Assembly (NCBI RefSeq): GCF_965263005.1 | Contig: NZ_OZ253579.1 | Coordinates: 2,170,001-2,234,000 of the forward strand | Reading direction: 5' to 3' | Origin: Rariloculus sp965263005 | GTDB lineage: Bacteria > Pseudomonadota > Gammaproteobacteria > Steroidobacterales > Rariloculaceae | DNA length: 64,000 nucleotides | Shown here: in pieces, positions 45,437-53,919 of the stretch | Layout of the letters: each line of letters opens with the position of its first letter | How positions within the stretch are numbered: position 1 is the stretch's first letter | Notes under the pieces: model-generated | Told to the model about the DNA's origin: nothing | What the model saw: only the letters and a program-made list of their open reading frames with translations | The model's database searches: none | Made by a program: the position numbers and the translations under genes

Positions 45437-45452
45437 CGTGGTATGTCCCCGG

Positions 45453-45884
45453 TCAGTTGGCCGGTTGTTCGCCGGAAGTAATCGTTTGCCCTTCGCTAGA
45501 TGCCGCACCGAGCACCTGACCGGTTGACGTCAACGTGACCCTGCGCGCGTTCGCCGTCGTGCTGCCGTCGCGGGCGCGCGTTCCGTGCACCTCGACCTCG
45601 TCGCCGATCTGCATCGAGTTTTGCTTCCAGCCGCGTCGCTGCAGCATATGCGGAGGCCCCATCTCGAAGCCCCATTGTTCTATCTCGCCGGATTCTTCGT
45701 TCTCGACGTCGATATAGAAGTACACATGAGGGTTCATCCACTCGACCTTCGTGACGATGCCGTTGAACGCCACGGGTTGGTCGGCATCGTACTGGGAGCG
45801 GAACGAATGATGAGCCTGGCTCGGCAACGTTACCGCGAGCAAGCCCGCCATGCCCAGCATCCTTGGGATCGCACTAGTCGGCAT
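45453..45884 (-). CDS. Secreted DUF6152 protein
   Basis: 143 residues from the ATG at 45884, with AGGA upstream. The signal ends at SQA, giving HHSFRSQYDADQ as the mature start, then WMNPHVYFYIDVEN. It sits between two WEGDTLV genes on the same strand (41 and 16 bases), forming a three-gene block. Function unknown; the conserved N-terminal His-His and NPH suggest metal binding. Confidence 0.87.
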   Translation of the reverse strand: MPTSAIPRMLGMAGLLAVTLPSQAHHSFRSQYDADQPVAFNGIVTKVEWMNPHVYFYIDVENEESGEIEQWGFEMGPPHMLQRRGWKQNSMQIGDEVEVHGTRARDGSTTANARRVTLTSTGQVLGAASSEGQTITSGEQPAN

Positions 45885-45925
45885 CGCCAAGTTTCCTGTA
45901 AGAAAAATCCATTGTGACAATTTCG

Positions 45926-46762
45926 TCAGCGATTGTCTTCACAAAACTGCTCTCGTATCACGCCTCCTTCGACCCACTCTACGGTCCACTCGGCATCCCA
46001 GGGCCGAGTATAGGTGTAGGGATCGTCGACCGTGATCCGATATTTGAGCGTGTGGTAGTCGGGGCGCGTGAAGCGCTCGGTCAGGCGCAACGCCTCGGTG
46101 TGCGGCAGACCGCCGTTGGAGAACCAGAAGCGCGCGTTGAAGCCGCTCGACTCGACAACGAGCGTATCGTCCTCCCAACGACCCGAGGAGTAGCCATAAT
46201 ACGTACCGATCACCTCGGCGGCGTCAGGCGGTTCGCGGCCATCGAGGAAGATCAGGCGCCAGTTGCGGTTGCCGCCGCCAAACATCGCATAGATGCGATC
46301 GAAATTACGGTCCTGGATGATCCGAAAGCCGCCCGGCGTGTGCAGATGCCGCGGCCCGGCCGGCGGCAGGCAGAACTTCGTGGGATCGTCCGCGAGGCTG
46401 TTCCTCTGGCGATGCTCATAGAGCGCAAGCGCCCACGGTCTGAACGGCGCGACTCTGGGAGCATCGGCGAGATTATCGAGCAGGCCGATGTCGTTCATCG
46501 GGACGTCGACGCCAGTCTCGAACAACGAGCTCACGCTTGCCTGGCCCCAGTAGCCCTTCTCGCCGGGTACGCGATCGAAGCGGACAAGTCCGTCGTCGTA
46601 TCTCGGTGCCGGCCGGACTGCCGTCTGTGCTGGCGCCGTTGTCGTCTCGGGCGGCGTCCCGGTGGGGGACGATGGCGGCGCGGGCTCGCATGCTGAGAGC
46701 GCGAGGACGGAGCAGATCGCCGCCTGCGCGCAAAAGCGTTTCGCCGTCACAACGAGCGGCAT
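45926..46762 (-). CDS. WEGDTLV-family lipoprotein
   Basis: 278 residues from the ATG at 46762 (GAGGAG upstream). Unlike its relatives it has a lipobox, LSAC, near residue 25, followed by a Pro/Thr-rich linker, so it should be membrane-anchored in the periplasm. Core: VAPFRPWALALYEHRQ, DPTKFCLPPAGPR (first Cys), RIYAMFGGGNRNWRLIFLDGR, YSSGRWEDDTLVVESSGFN, VDDPYTYTRPW and REQFCEDNR (second Cys). It ends 41 bases before the DUF6152 gene start. Function unknown. Confidence 0.82.
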   Translation of the reverse strand: MPLVVTAKRFCAQAAICSVLALSACEPAPPSSPTGTPPETTTAPAQTAVRPAPRYDDGLVRFDRVPGEKGYWGQASVSSLFETGVDVPMNDIGLLDNLADAPRVAPFRPWALALYEHRQRNSLADDPTKFCLPPAGPRHLHTPGGFRIIQDRNFDRIYAMFGGGNRNWRLIFLDGREPPDAAEVIGTYYGYSSGRWEDDTLVVESSGFNARFWFSNGGLPHTEALRLTERFTRPDYHTLKYRITVDDPYTYTRPWDAEWTVEWVEGGVIREQFCEDNR

Positions 46763-46873
46763 CTGGTGTGGTACTCCTCGGACTTCCGTCGTCCTGGACT
46801 TCGGTCGCGGAATTCGTTTGGCGCCCATCTCCACGTCAGTTGGGCTTCCATCCCTGCATCCGAACCCTTCGGG

Positions 46874-47269
46874 CTATTCGCGTGTGATCCTGAAGCTGCT
46901 CTCGCTGCCGCCTTGGCGCCAGACCCCTTCGATGAACCTGCTATAGGAACCGATATCTTGCAGCGTTCCCTCGATCATGATGCTCTGGGCTTCGGCCGTC
47001 ACCGCTTCCAAGCGCACGGTCCAGGTACTCGGCTCGAGCTCGGCGCTCGTGAACTCGATCGAGCGTGGGCCCGGATTGATCATGCCATTGATGTTTTCGC
47101 CGTCCCACTTCATGACGATGACGACCGAAGTCCGGTCCTCGGCGCTCGGACCGAAGTCGCCGCGCCACGTGCCGTCCAACGGAAAGCCCTCTTGGGCGAG
47201 CGCCGTAAGTGTTGATACGCTACCGGCCGCAATCGCGGCCAAAACCAATGTCTTCGTTTTAGAGTCCAC
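46874..47269 (-). CDS. Small secreted protein of unknown function
   Basis: 131 residues from a GTG at 47269 with AGGAA upstream; the longer frame upstream runs into repeat copy 10 and looks spurious. A signal peptide ends near ALAQ. The mature part (PLDGTWRGDFGPSAEDRTS, VIVMKWDGENINGMINPG, SSFRITRE) reads as a small beta-sandwich of a kind found in many secreted hypothetical proteins. I do not recognise the family. It precedes the WEGDTLV lipoprotein gene on the same strand (about 110-bp gap). Confidence 0.7.
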   Translation of the reverse strand: MDSKTKTLVLAAIAAGSVSTLTALAQEGFPLDGTWRGDFGPSAEDRTSVVIVMKWDGENINGMINPGPRSIEFTSAELEPSTWTVRLEAVTAEAQSIMIEGTLQDIGSYSRFIEGVWRQGGSESSFRITRE

Positions 47270-47370
47270 TGTCGTTCCTGCCTGGTTATGCATGCAAAAG
47301 TAGCAAAAAACGGACTCGATCGCCCGCCTTGCCGCGTCCGCGCTGTGATCTCGCAGGTCGGACGGGACAC

Positions 47371-47533
47371 TGGCAGCCCATTGCAAAAGCCCCGCTGCAT
47401 TTGAACGGCGATGCATCCCGGCTGACTGCGTTGCTCGTCGGTCGAATATCCCAATATTCTCCCTCCTTGCGCCTTGCCAGCCGGGCGCCTCGCCGCTCTC
47501 GGTGCGACGCGGGGCTTTTGCCACGGGCTGCTA
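47371..47533 (+). repeat. Dispersed hairpin element, copy 10 (short form)
   Basis: About 163 bp. It begins TGGCAGCCCATTGCAAAAGC and ends GCTTTTGCCACGGGCTGCTA. The inner arms are the CCCGC/GCGGG subtype. It lies between the divergent genes at 47269 and 47693; the remaining 160 bp before the STAS gene show no clear promoter. Confidence 0.87.
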
Positions 47534-47692
47534 GGCTAACATAGGCGGTATGGATACAGTGCAGGTCTTCCGCGTTATGGCGTAAACTAGCGCTCCGGGG
47601 CGTGGGCGTATTACCGCTGACACGATCGCGGCGGACACATGCAAGCCGGCACGCCCCGCACGGGCAGACGTGATCCTGGCAGGGAGACATGC

Positions 47693-48028
47693 ATGATCGA
47701 GACGGTACGAGACGGTGCAGTGCTTTCAGTGAAAGTGCAAGGCCGCATCGATGGCTCCAATGCGAACGACTTTCATGGCGAGGTAAACGCTGCCGTTACT
47801 GAGGAAGATATCGCGGTCATCATGGATATGGAGCAGCTTACCTATATCAGCAGCGCAGGATTGCGGGTTGTGCTGATGCTTGCCAAGGCGCTGGAACAGC
47901 GGCAGGCGAGCTTCATGATCTGTTCGCTATCCGGCGCAATCAGGGAAGTCTTCGAAATCAGCGGTTTTGATAAGGTCATCAGCGTTCACGATTCGCCGCA
48001 GCAAGCGCTCGCAGCGATCGGCAACTGA
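47693..48028 (+). CDS. STAS-domain anti-sigma factor antagonist
   Basis: 111 residues from the ATG at 47693 with AGGGAG upstream. A single STAS domain: VKVQGRIDGSNANDFHGE, then MDMEQLTYISSAGLRVVLMLAKAL, in which Ser54 is the probable phosphorylation site, and a final ALAAIGN. In partner-switching systems such a protein binds an RsbW-type kinase when unphosphorylated. The RsbW-like kinase and a SpoIIE phosphatase are encoded on the opposite strand at 51.5-53.1 kb, in the convergent operon. Confidence 0.88.
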   Translation: MIETVRDGAVLSVKVQGRIDGSNANDFHGEVNAAVTEEDIAVIMDMEQLTYISSAGLRVVLMLAKALEQRQASFMICSLSGAIREVFEISGFDKVISVHDSPQQALAAIGN

Positions 48029-48106
48029 GCCTGAGACATAAGAACTTCGTCTCCGCTCAGCGCGGCGACATGATCCCTCGGCGCCGCCCGCGGGAGGGTC
48101 TGAGCG

Positions 48107-50290
48107 CTACGCTTCTGAATCGTCCGGCCGAGGTTTCAACGGGGGTTTCAAGGGCAGCTCGATGCTCATTACGGTGTATTCGCCGTCTTCGGTCTTCACC
48201 TGTATGGAGCCGCCATGCTCCGCCACGATGTCGTTGGAAAGGGAAAGGCCAAGTCCGGTGCCCTTGTTCGGTGGTTTGGTGGTAAAAAACGGGTTGAATA
48301 TCTTGTCGACGACTTCCGCCGGCATACCGCAGCCATTGTCGCGTATCGTGACCGTGAAGCTGTCCGGTTTGCGGCGGGTACTCACGCTGAGCATGGGCTC
48401 ATAGCCGTCTCCTGCGGCCTTGATTTTCGTACCTGTTTCCTCTTCGATTTTCCTGCGCTTAAAGTCGGTGGCGTGGCAGGCATTGCTGACCATGTTGAGG
48501 AACACTCTTCCCAGGTCATGAGGAATGACCTCGAGCTCGCCGGCATTGGGATCCAGATCTTCCTTGATGGTGAGTAGAAAATTCGGGTCAGTGGCCCGAA
48601 CGGAGTGATAGGCAAGATTCAGATGCTCCATCAGCAGCGCGTTGATGTCGATAAGCTGCGATTCACCTGATCCCCGGCCCATGCTGAGCATGTCATGCAC
48701 AATCCGGTTGGCCCGTTCGCTGTTGCGAAGAATGGTGGCCAGATTTTCATTGAGGTCACCACCGATCTCCTGTATCAACTGGCGTTGGTCATCAGTCAGT
48801 TCCCTATCGGTTTCGGCGATGACCTCCTTCAACTCGTCCAGCATCTCAACGGACCCTTCCGCGAAGTTCTTGACGAAATTTAGTGGATTCTTGATTTCGT
48901 GGGCAACGCCCGCCGTCAGTTCACCCAGGGCCGCCAGTTTTTCGCGCATGACGATTTGATCCTGAGCCTGCCTGAGCTCGCCCAGAACCTTTTCGAGTTG
49001 ATCGTTCTTGCCGCGCAGTTCTTCAGCCAGTTTTTCCACGAGATTCAAACGCTGCGCCTCAAGCGAATTATGGCGGAACACTTCAAGTGCCGCCGCCATT
49101 TCCGCGACCTCGTCGCGCCCGCTCATCTCGACCTTGGCTTCGAGCTCTCCGGCCGCCATACCGCGCATCCGGTTCGACAGCCACTTGATGCGGCCGACCA
49201 ACGTTCCGACATAGAGCCAGGCGATCGCGAGTGCCCCGGCAATCGCCAGCACGTTGATCCATAAGAGCAGGTTACGGGCGCTGTCCGTCGCTTCAGTCGC
49301 CTCGAGAGTGGCTCCAAGCGAGCGGGCTCGCGCGCCGCTGACGTTGCTCTCGATCTGCACGCCCAGGTCCGCGGCTAAGCCGCGATTAGTCGTCAGCAAC
49401 TCCTGTTGGCGCTCCGCCAGCGCCAGCTCCCGCGAACGCAGATCGAAACTCCCGTCCGCGTCAAGACCTACCTCGATAAGCCGGGCAAAGTCAGCCTGCA
49501 GTTCCGGAGACTGCACGCTGCGGTCGACGATGCTCGCCAGATTACGGTCAATCGTTGCCGCGGCGGCTTCGAAACGTTCCCTCAGCGGCTCCAGTTGGCT
49601 GGGATCTGAAATACTGAAGACGCTGGCCAAAATCTGCGTGCCGAATGTGCTCGCGAAATCCAGTTCCATCAGGTAGCGGAGATGATGCATTTCAGTTTCA
49701 GTGAAATGAACTTCAGGAGCCACCGCCGGCTGGTCGAGGTCGCGGTAGCCCGTGACCGTATAGAAAAATTGATCGTCGATCGCCTCCGCGAGCTGGCGCT
49801 CCAACAACTGCTGTAGCGCCGTCAGTTCGACGGATAACAGTTCGCTGCGCTCGCTAAGGGTGAAGCTCTCAGCGACGGAACGTTCGATGGCCTGAATGTT
49901 GTCGATCAGGGTTTCGGCCCCGGTGCGAATATCGTTGGCGCCGTCATCGCTTTCGTTCTGCAGGGTCAGTTCGTTCAATCGCTGCTCGAACAGCGCTCTT
50001 TCCTCGGCGATCTCATTGCTGACCCTGAGGAATTCTTCACGCGTAACCGCCGCGGTCAGCCTTGACGCGGCAGCGGCAAGCGAGTTGTTTTGCTGCGCAA
50101 GAAGAAAAGCGGTGACCATGTCCGGTACATATTCGTTGATCCGCCCTTGCGAGTCTCCAACCTGTGTGAACGAAAACCAGGCTATGAGGCTGGTTGTCAA
50201 TGTCAGGGCTACGGCGCCGCCGATACCGAGATAAAGCCGGACAGAGATACGGCTGGTGGCCGACAAAACACGCTGGAGCCAGTTCTTCAC
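48107..50290 (-). CDS. Membrane sensor histidine kinase with HAMP domain
   Basis: 727 residues from a GTG. Membrane helices at about 18-40 and 341-363 enclose a large helical periplasmic sensor region. HAMP (about 364-415) and a coiled coil lead to the HisKA site AHEIKNPLNFV (His464), then the ATPase boxes NMVSNACHAT, DNGCGMP and GTGLGLSLS. The GTG overlaps by 4 bases the stop of the binding-protein gene, so both are translated together; the binding protein probably presents its ligand to the periplasmic region. The likely target is the receiver at the top of the same operon. Confidence 0.9.
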   Translation of the reverse strand: MKNWLQRVLSATSRISVRLYLGIGGAVALTLTTSLIAWFSFTQVGDSQGRINEYVPDMVTAFLLAQQNNSLAAAASRLTAAVTREEFLRVSNEIAEERALFEQRLNELTLQNESDDGANDIRTGAETLIDNIQAIERSVAESFTLSERSELLSVELTALQQLLERQLAEAIDDQFFYTVTGYRDLDQPAVAPEVHFTETEMHHLRYLMELDFASTFGTQILASVFSISDPSQLEPLRERFEAAAATIDRNLASIVDRSVQSPELQADFARLIEVGLDADGSFDLRSRELALAERQQELLTTNRGLAADLGVQIESNVSGARARSLGATLEATEATDSARNLLLWINVLAIAGALAIAWLYVGTLVGRIKWLSNRMRGMAAGELEAKVEMSGRDEVAEMAAALEVFRHNSLEAQRLNLVEKLAEELRGKNDQLEKVLGELRQAQDQIVMREKLAALGELTAGVAHEIKNPLNFVKNFAEGSVEMLDELKEVIAETDRELTDDQRQLIQEIGGDLNENLATILRNSERANRIVHDMLSMGRGSGESQLIDINALLMEHLNLAYHSVRATDPNFLLTIKEDLDPNAGELEVIPHDLGRVFLNMVSNACHATDFKRRKIEEETGTKIKAAGDGYEPMLSVSTRRKPDSFTVTIRDNGCGMPAEVVDKIFNPFFTTKPPNKGTGLGLSLSNDIVAEHGGSIQVKTEDGEYTVMSIELPLKPPLKPRPDDSEA

Positions 50291-51471
50291 GGCCGGGCTG
50301 TCTCGTCGAGTCTCAAGACGGGGCGGTATTGACCGGTATCGTCGATCACTGTCAGGTACACGGAGTCCGATCCCTGGTTGTCGTCGCCGAAGGACAGGAG
50401 AAATCCGCCGAAGTCCAGTTGATCCATGTCTTTCAATGCGTCGAGGAAACGCGCGCGGGTAAGCTGTGGTCCCGCCCTTTCCAGCGCGGCGACCGCCAGC
50501 CTGCCGGCCAGATACCCTTCCAGTGACACGAACCCGGGCGCCGCGTCGGGTGCGTAAGCGGCGAGAGCGCCACGGTATTGACGGATAACCGGGAGCTCGT
50601 CATCGAGAGGAAAGGGAACCACTTGGGTCACGAATGCTCCAGCGCCCGCGGAACCCAACACCTCGGCAAGCGCGTTGCTGCCGACGAAGGAAAACGTCAG
50701 AAATACCGGATCAAAGCCGATCCGTCGCGACCAGGCGATGGTTTCCGCCACCGGCTGGTAGGAACCCACCATGATCAGCGCTTCGGGAGCCGCATTGCGG
50801 ATTTCCAGCAAGCCGGTCTTGACGGCCCTCGTGTTGCGGGGGAAAACGGTCAGCGCGACGGCTTCCACGCTGCGCCTGGCGAGTGCCAGCGTGACGCCTT
50901 CGTAGCCTGCCAATCCAAACGAATCATCCTGGTAAAACACGGCGATACGCTCGATACCCAGATCGTCGATCAGGTGCCGGACCATCTCTTCCGCCTCCTG
51001 ATAGTACGAGGCACGCAGGTTTACGATATTGGTCCACTGCCGATCGCGGAGAAACTCCGCGCCGGTAAACGGGGCGATATAAGGAACGCCTGCCGCCGCG
51101 GCCACCGGCGCGGCGGAACGGGAAGTGGGTGTGCCGACGGCGCCAATCAGCGCGAACACCGCGTCCTCCTCGATCAATTGGCGTGTATTGACGATGGCGG
51201 CTTCCGGTTCGTAACCGTCATCCAGGGAAAGCAGCTCGGGTGTGCGGCCATGTACGCCGCCGCTGGTTTGCGCTTCCCGGAAAGCCGCCTCGATACCCAG
51301 GCGCAAGTTGATGCCGAGCTCCTGTGCCTCCCCGCTGAACGCTGCCGACTGGCCGAACACAACATGCTCGTCAAAGACGCCTGTCTCCTGGGCGCCGGCA
51401 GCAAGGAAAGGATGCCAGGCCAGCGCGACCGCGAAGCATGGCGCAAGCAGTCGCTTTCGGCTCGACAGCAT
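50287..51471 (-). CDS. Periplasmic amino-acid/amide-type binding protein used as sensor
   Basis: 394 residues from the ATG at 51471, with a signal ending near AGAQ. It belongs to the LivJ/Peripla_BP_6 group: VVFGQSAAFSGEAQELGINLRLGIEAAF, GAVGTPTSRSAAPVA, VFYQDDSFGLAGYEG and the C-terminal ALKDMDQLDFGGFLLSF. No ABC permease or ATPase is nearby. Instead it overlaps a histidine kinase on one side and an RsbW-like gene (TGATG) on the other, so it is more likely a sensing accessory than part of an importer. Confidence 0.88.
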   Translation of the reverse strand: MLSSRKRLLAPCFAVALAWHPFLAAGAQETGVFDEHVVFGQSAAFSGEAQELGINLRLGIEAAFREAQTSGGVHGRTPELLSLDDGYEPEAAIVNTRQLIEEDAVFALIGAVGTPTSRSAAPVAAAAGVPYIAPFTGAEFLRDRQWTNIVNLRASYYQEAEEMVRHLIDDLGIERIAVFYQDDSFGLAGYEGVTLALARRSVEAVALTVFPRNTRAVKTGLLEIRNAAPEALIMVGSYQPVAETIAWSRRIGFDPVFLTFSFVGSNALAEVLGSAGAGAFVTQVVPFPLDDELPVIRQYRGALAAYAPDAAPGFVSLEGYLAGRLAVAALERAGPQLTRARFLDALKDMDQLDFGGFLLSFGDDNQGSDSVYLTVIDDTGQYRPVLRLDETARP

Positions 51472-51890
51472 CAATCTCTCCGCTTCAGGAGCGTCAGGTA
51501 GTTTCTGTCATTCTCCCGACGATAGTTTATTTCGTCCATCAGGGAACGCGCGAGATAGACGCCGAGTCCACCAATCTTGCGGTCTTGAAGCGAAGCGTCG
51601 AGATCCGGCTCTTTGGCATCTTCAAGAGGGTTGAATGGCTTACCGCTGTCGGAGATTTCAATGGTCAGGAGCTTGGGATCGGAACGCAGGGTAATTTGGC
51701 TGTGCGCGCTTTCGTCGCCGCTGTAGGCGTAGTTCATGATGTTCATTTCCAGTTCTTCCAGAACGAGGGTTGTCTGGAAGATCAACTCCGCGGGCCAGCC
51801 TTCCGTCTCCGCCAATTCCTCCACCGCGGCATTGATTCGCTCCAGCTCAGCCGGAGACCCACCTATGTTCAGCGTGATTTCTCTACTCAT
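51471..51890 (-). CDS. RsbW-like ATP-binding serine kinase
   Basis: 139 residues, cytoplasmic, GHKL/HATPase_c_2 type. ATP-binding boxes are LEELEMNIMNYAY, ISDSGKPFNPL and GGLGVYLARSLMDE. Relatives phosphorylate STAS antagonists and bind a sigma factor or another target. It follows the receiver-phosphatase gene by 3 bases and its stop overlaps the binding-protein start. The STAS protein at 47693 is the obvious substrate. Confidence 0.88.
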   Translation of the reverse strand: MSREITLNIGGSPAELERINAAVEELAETEGWPAELIFQTTLVLEELEMNIMNYAYSGDESAHSQITLRSDPKLLTIEISDSGKPFNPLEDAKEPDLDASLQDRKIGGLGVYLARSLMDEINYRRENDRNYLTLLKRRD

Positions 51891-51893
51891 GAC

Positions 51894-53060
51894 TCATGGG
51901 ACGGGGTTTCGATGCAGTATGAGGCAGGTAATGTCGTCAAACTGCGGCGTTTCTCCAGTGAACGTCTTCACCGAGTTGAATACTGCGCCGTTGCCCTGGC
52001 GAGCATCCGCGCCGGGCGTCTCGCGGAAGACGTCATGCAAGCGTTCCATGCCGTATTCCTCGTCATCCCCGTTAATCGCCTCGGTCACGCCGTCAGTATA
52101 AAGTACAGCGCTGTCGCCCGGCGCCAGGTCGACGGTATGTACGGCGTAGCTGAAACCTGGTGCCACGCCGAGCGCAATACCGCCAGTCATGGGTAATACG
52201 TCTGAGCTTCCGTCCCCGTACACATGCAACGGTGGATTGTGCCCTCCGTTGGCATACACGAGGGTTCCCAACTTGGGATCGAAAATCGCCAGGAACAAGG
52301 TGACGAACATCGCGGTGTCGTTATCTTCGTGTAGCAGATCATTCACATTCTCGAGGACCTGGCCGGGACGGGCATTGTCGCGCAGCGCGCCCTTGAGCAG
52401 GGTCCGTGTCAACATCATGAAAAGCGCGGCCGGCACGCCCTTGTCCGATACGTCGGCGATGGCCAGGGCAACCCGGCTGTCGTCAAGAAGTTCCACATAA
52501 TAAAAGTCTCCTCCCACAGCGCGTGCCGGTTCCATGCTGGCGTCAATCTGATATTCATCGGTTTTCGGGAAACGGGTCGGCAGGATGGATTGCTGGATCG
52601 TGTTTGCGACCTCAAGCTCATTTTGCAGGGTGACCAGTTTGTCGCGCGATTCGAGGGCTTCGCGCCACTTGGCCAGGTGACTCAGAGCGCGGGTAATGGT
52701 GACTCTGAAGTCGTCGAAATCTATGGGCTTTATTATAAAATCGAAAGCGCCCCGGTTCATCGCCGTACGAATATTCTTCATGTCCCCGTAGGCAGAAATG
52801 ATCACCGCGCGTAAATCGGACTCCTCTTCGCCAATTTGCTCCAGAAGCGTCAGGCCGTCCATCTGCGGCATATTGATGTCCGACAGCACAAGGTCGACGT
52901 CGCCTTCGCTCTCAAGCAGTTCGAGCGCTTCGATTCCGTTGTGGGCAAACACGAAAGTATACATTTCGGACCGGATTTCCCGGCGCATGCGCATCTTGAC
53001 CAGTGGTTCCAGATCCGGCTCGTCGTCGACGACCATAATTTTGTAGAGCGGATCCGCCAT
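51894..53060 (-). CDS. Response regulator fused to SpoIIE/RsbU-type PP2C phosphatase
   Basis: 388 residues. Receiver at 1-125 with acidic pair Asp12-Asp13, phospho-acceptor Asp61 (LSDINMPQMDG) and Lys in FIIKPID. A short coiled linker (about 130-160) leads to a SpoIIE phosphatase domain with AVGGDFYYV, ADVSDKGVPAALFM, YANGGHNPPL, LYTDGVTEA and DDITCLIL carrying the metal aspartates. Phosphorylation by the cotranscribed histidine kinase should switch the phosphatase, which would dephosphorylate the STAS protein. First gene of the four-gene minus-strand operon. Confidence 0.92.
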   Translation of the reverse strand: MADPLYKIMVVDDEPDLEPLVKMRMRREIRSEMYTFVFAHNGIEALELLESEGDVDLVLSDINMPQMDGLTLLEQIGEEESDLRAVIISAYGDMKNIRTAMNRGAFDFIIKPIDFDDFRVTITRALSHLAKWREALESRDKLVTLQNELEVANTIQQSILPTRFPKTDEYQIDASMEPARAVGGDFYYVELLDDSRVALAIADVSDKGVPAALFMMLTRTLLKGALRDNARPGQVLENVNDLLHEDNDTAMFVTLFLAIFDPKLGTLVYANGGHNPPLHVYGDGSSDVLPMTGGIALGVAPGFSYAVHTVDLAPGDSAVLYTDGVTEAINGDDEEYGMERLHDVFRETPGADARQGNGAVFNSVKTFTGETPQFDDITCLILHRNPVP

Positions 53061-53400
53061 TCGAGACCTCTCGTTCGGATTGAACGTTTCGTTACAGGGA
53101 TTATCCCGAAGGTATCATCCCGGATAACATGTGAACAGGTTCCGCCCAACCGGCCCAGCGGGAGGGCGCGCCCATGAACCCACCCAATCATATCATTCGC
53201 CAAGGCAATCGCCGGATGGCGGACTTGCTCATGTGAGTGTGCCCCGGCTTCACGACGGCCGAAGCCGGCTCCGCACGCACCGCCTCGGCCTCAAGGTGCT
53301 CGCCAACCCAGGATCGAGCCTGAAGGCGAGGGGGGTCGACACGTCAGGGAGTTGCCCCGCAAGCTTAATTTCCGGGCGATTCTGATACCATTCGAACACG
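53061..53400. other. 340-bp divergent intergenic region
   Basis: This lies between the signalling operon and the membrane-protein gene at 53401. Near the operon start it contains GGGATTATCCC (53097-53107) and a loose inverted pair TTATCC (53101-53106) / GGATAA (53122-53127) that could bind a regulator. Nothing coding is convincing in the remainder. Confidence 0.4.
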
Positions 53401-53910
53401 ATGGCCTTTCTCGCCGCGATCGAGCAAACTGCACTCAGCGTCTGGATTCGTGAGACGCCTTCGGTATTCGCCTTTCCGTTCATCCTGTTCCTGCACACGC
53501 TGGGGCTCGGTTTCGTCGTAGGCGTCAACGTGGCACTGAACCTTTGGGTGCTCGGTTTCGCGAGCCGCTATCCGATCGCGCCCTTGAAGCAACTCATACC
53601 GGTCATGTGGATCGGGTTCGCCATCAATGCCGTATCGGGCGTGTTGTTGCTCGTGGCGTATCCGGCCAAGGCACTGACCAACCCCGTGTTCTACATCAAG
53701 CTCGGGATCATCGCGGTCGCCGTGATGCTGGTGTCGTGGATCGGCCGGCAGGTTTTCGTCAACGGCAATACCGGCCGCGTGTTCGACCCGACCATGCGCG
53801 TCAAGGCGGTTGCGGTGACGACGCTTGTGCTTTGGGCGGGAGCTATAACGACGGGCCGGTTCCTCGCCTACACCCATAGCATTCTCATGGCTACAGACGC
53901 AGTGAACTGA
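53401..53910 (+). CDS. Four-to-five-helix membrane protein (DUF6644-like)
   Basis: 169 residues, no soluble domain. Predicted helices around 20-50, 65-90, 95-115 and 135-155. FPFILFLHTLGLGFVVG carries a His in the second half of the first helix, and GRFLAYTHS holds another near the end. It resembles DUF6644/DUF2269-type inner-membrane proteins of unknown role, whose intramembrane histidines could ligate heme. The following gene, 9 bases on, is a paralogue in tandem. Confidence 0.75.
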   Translation: MAFLAAIEQTALSVWIRETPSVFAFPFILFLHTLGLGFVVGVNVALNLWVLGFASRYPIAPLKQLIPVMWIGFAINAVSGVLLLVAYPAKALTNPVFYIKLGIIAVAVMLVSWIGRQVFVNGNTGRVFDPTMRVKAVAVTTLVLWAGAITTGRFLAYTHSILMATDAVN

Positions 53911-53919
53911 GGCGTTCTT

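Noticed and set aside
2566..47533. Repeat copies as a CRISPR array or insertion sequence
   Set aside because: Copies are kilobases apart, have no regular spacers, and encode no transposase.
50287..51471. Binding protein as part of an ABC amino-acid importer
   Set aside because: No permease or ATPase gene is nearby and it overlaps signalling genes on both sides.
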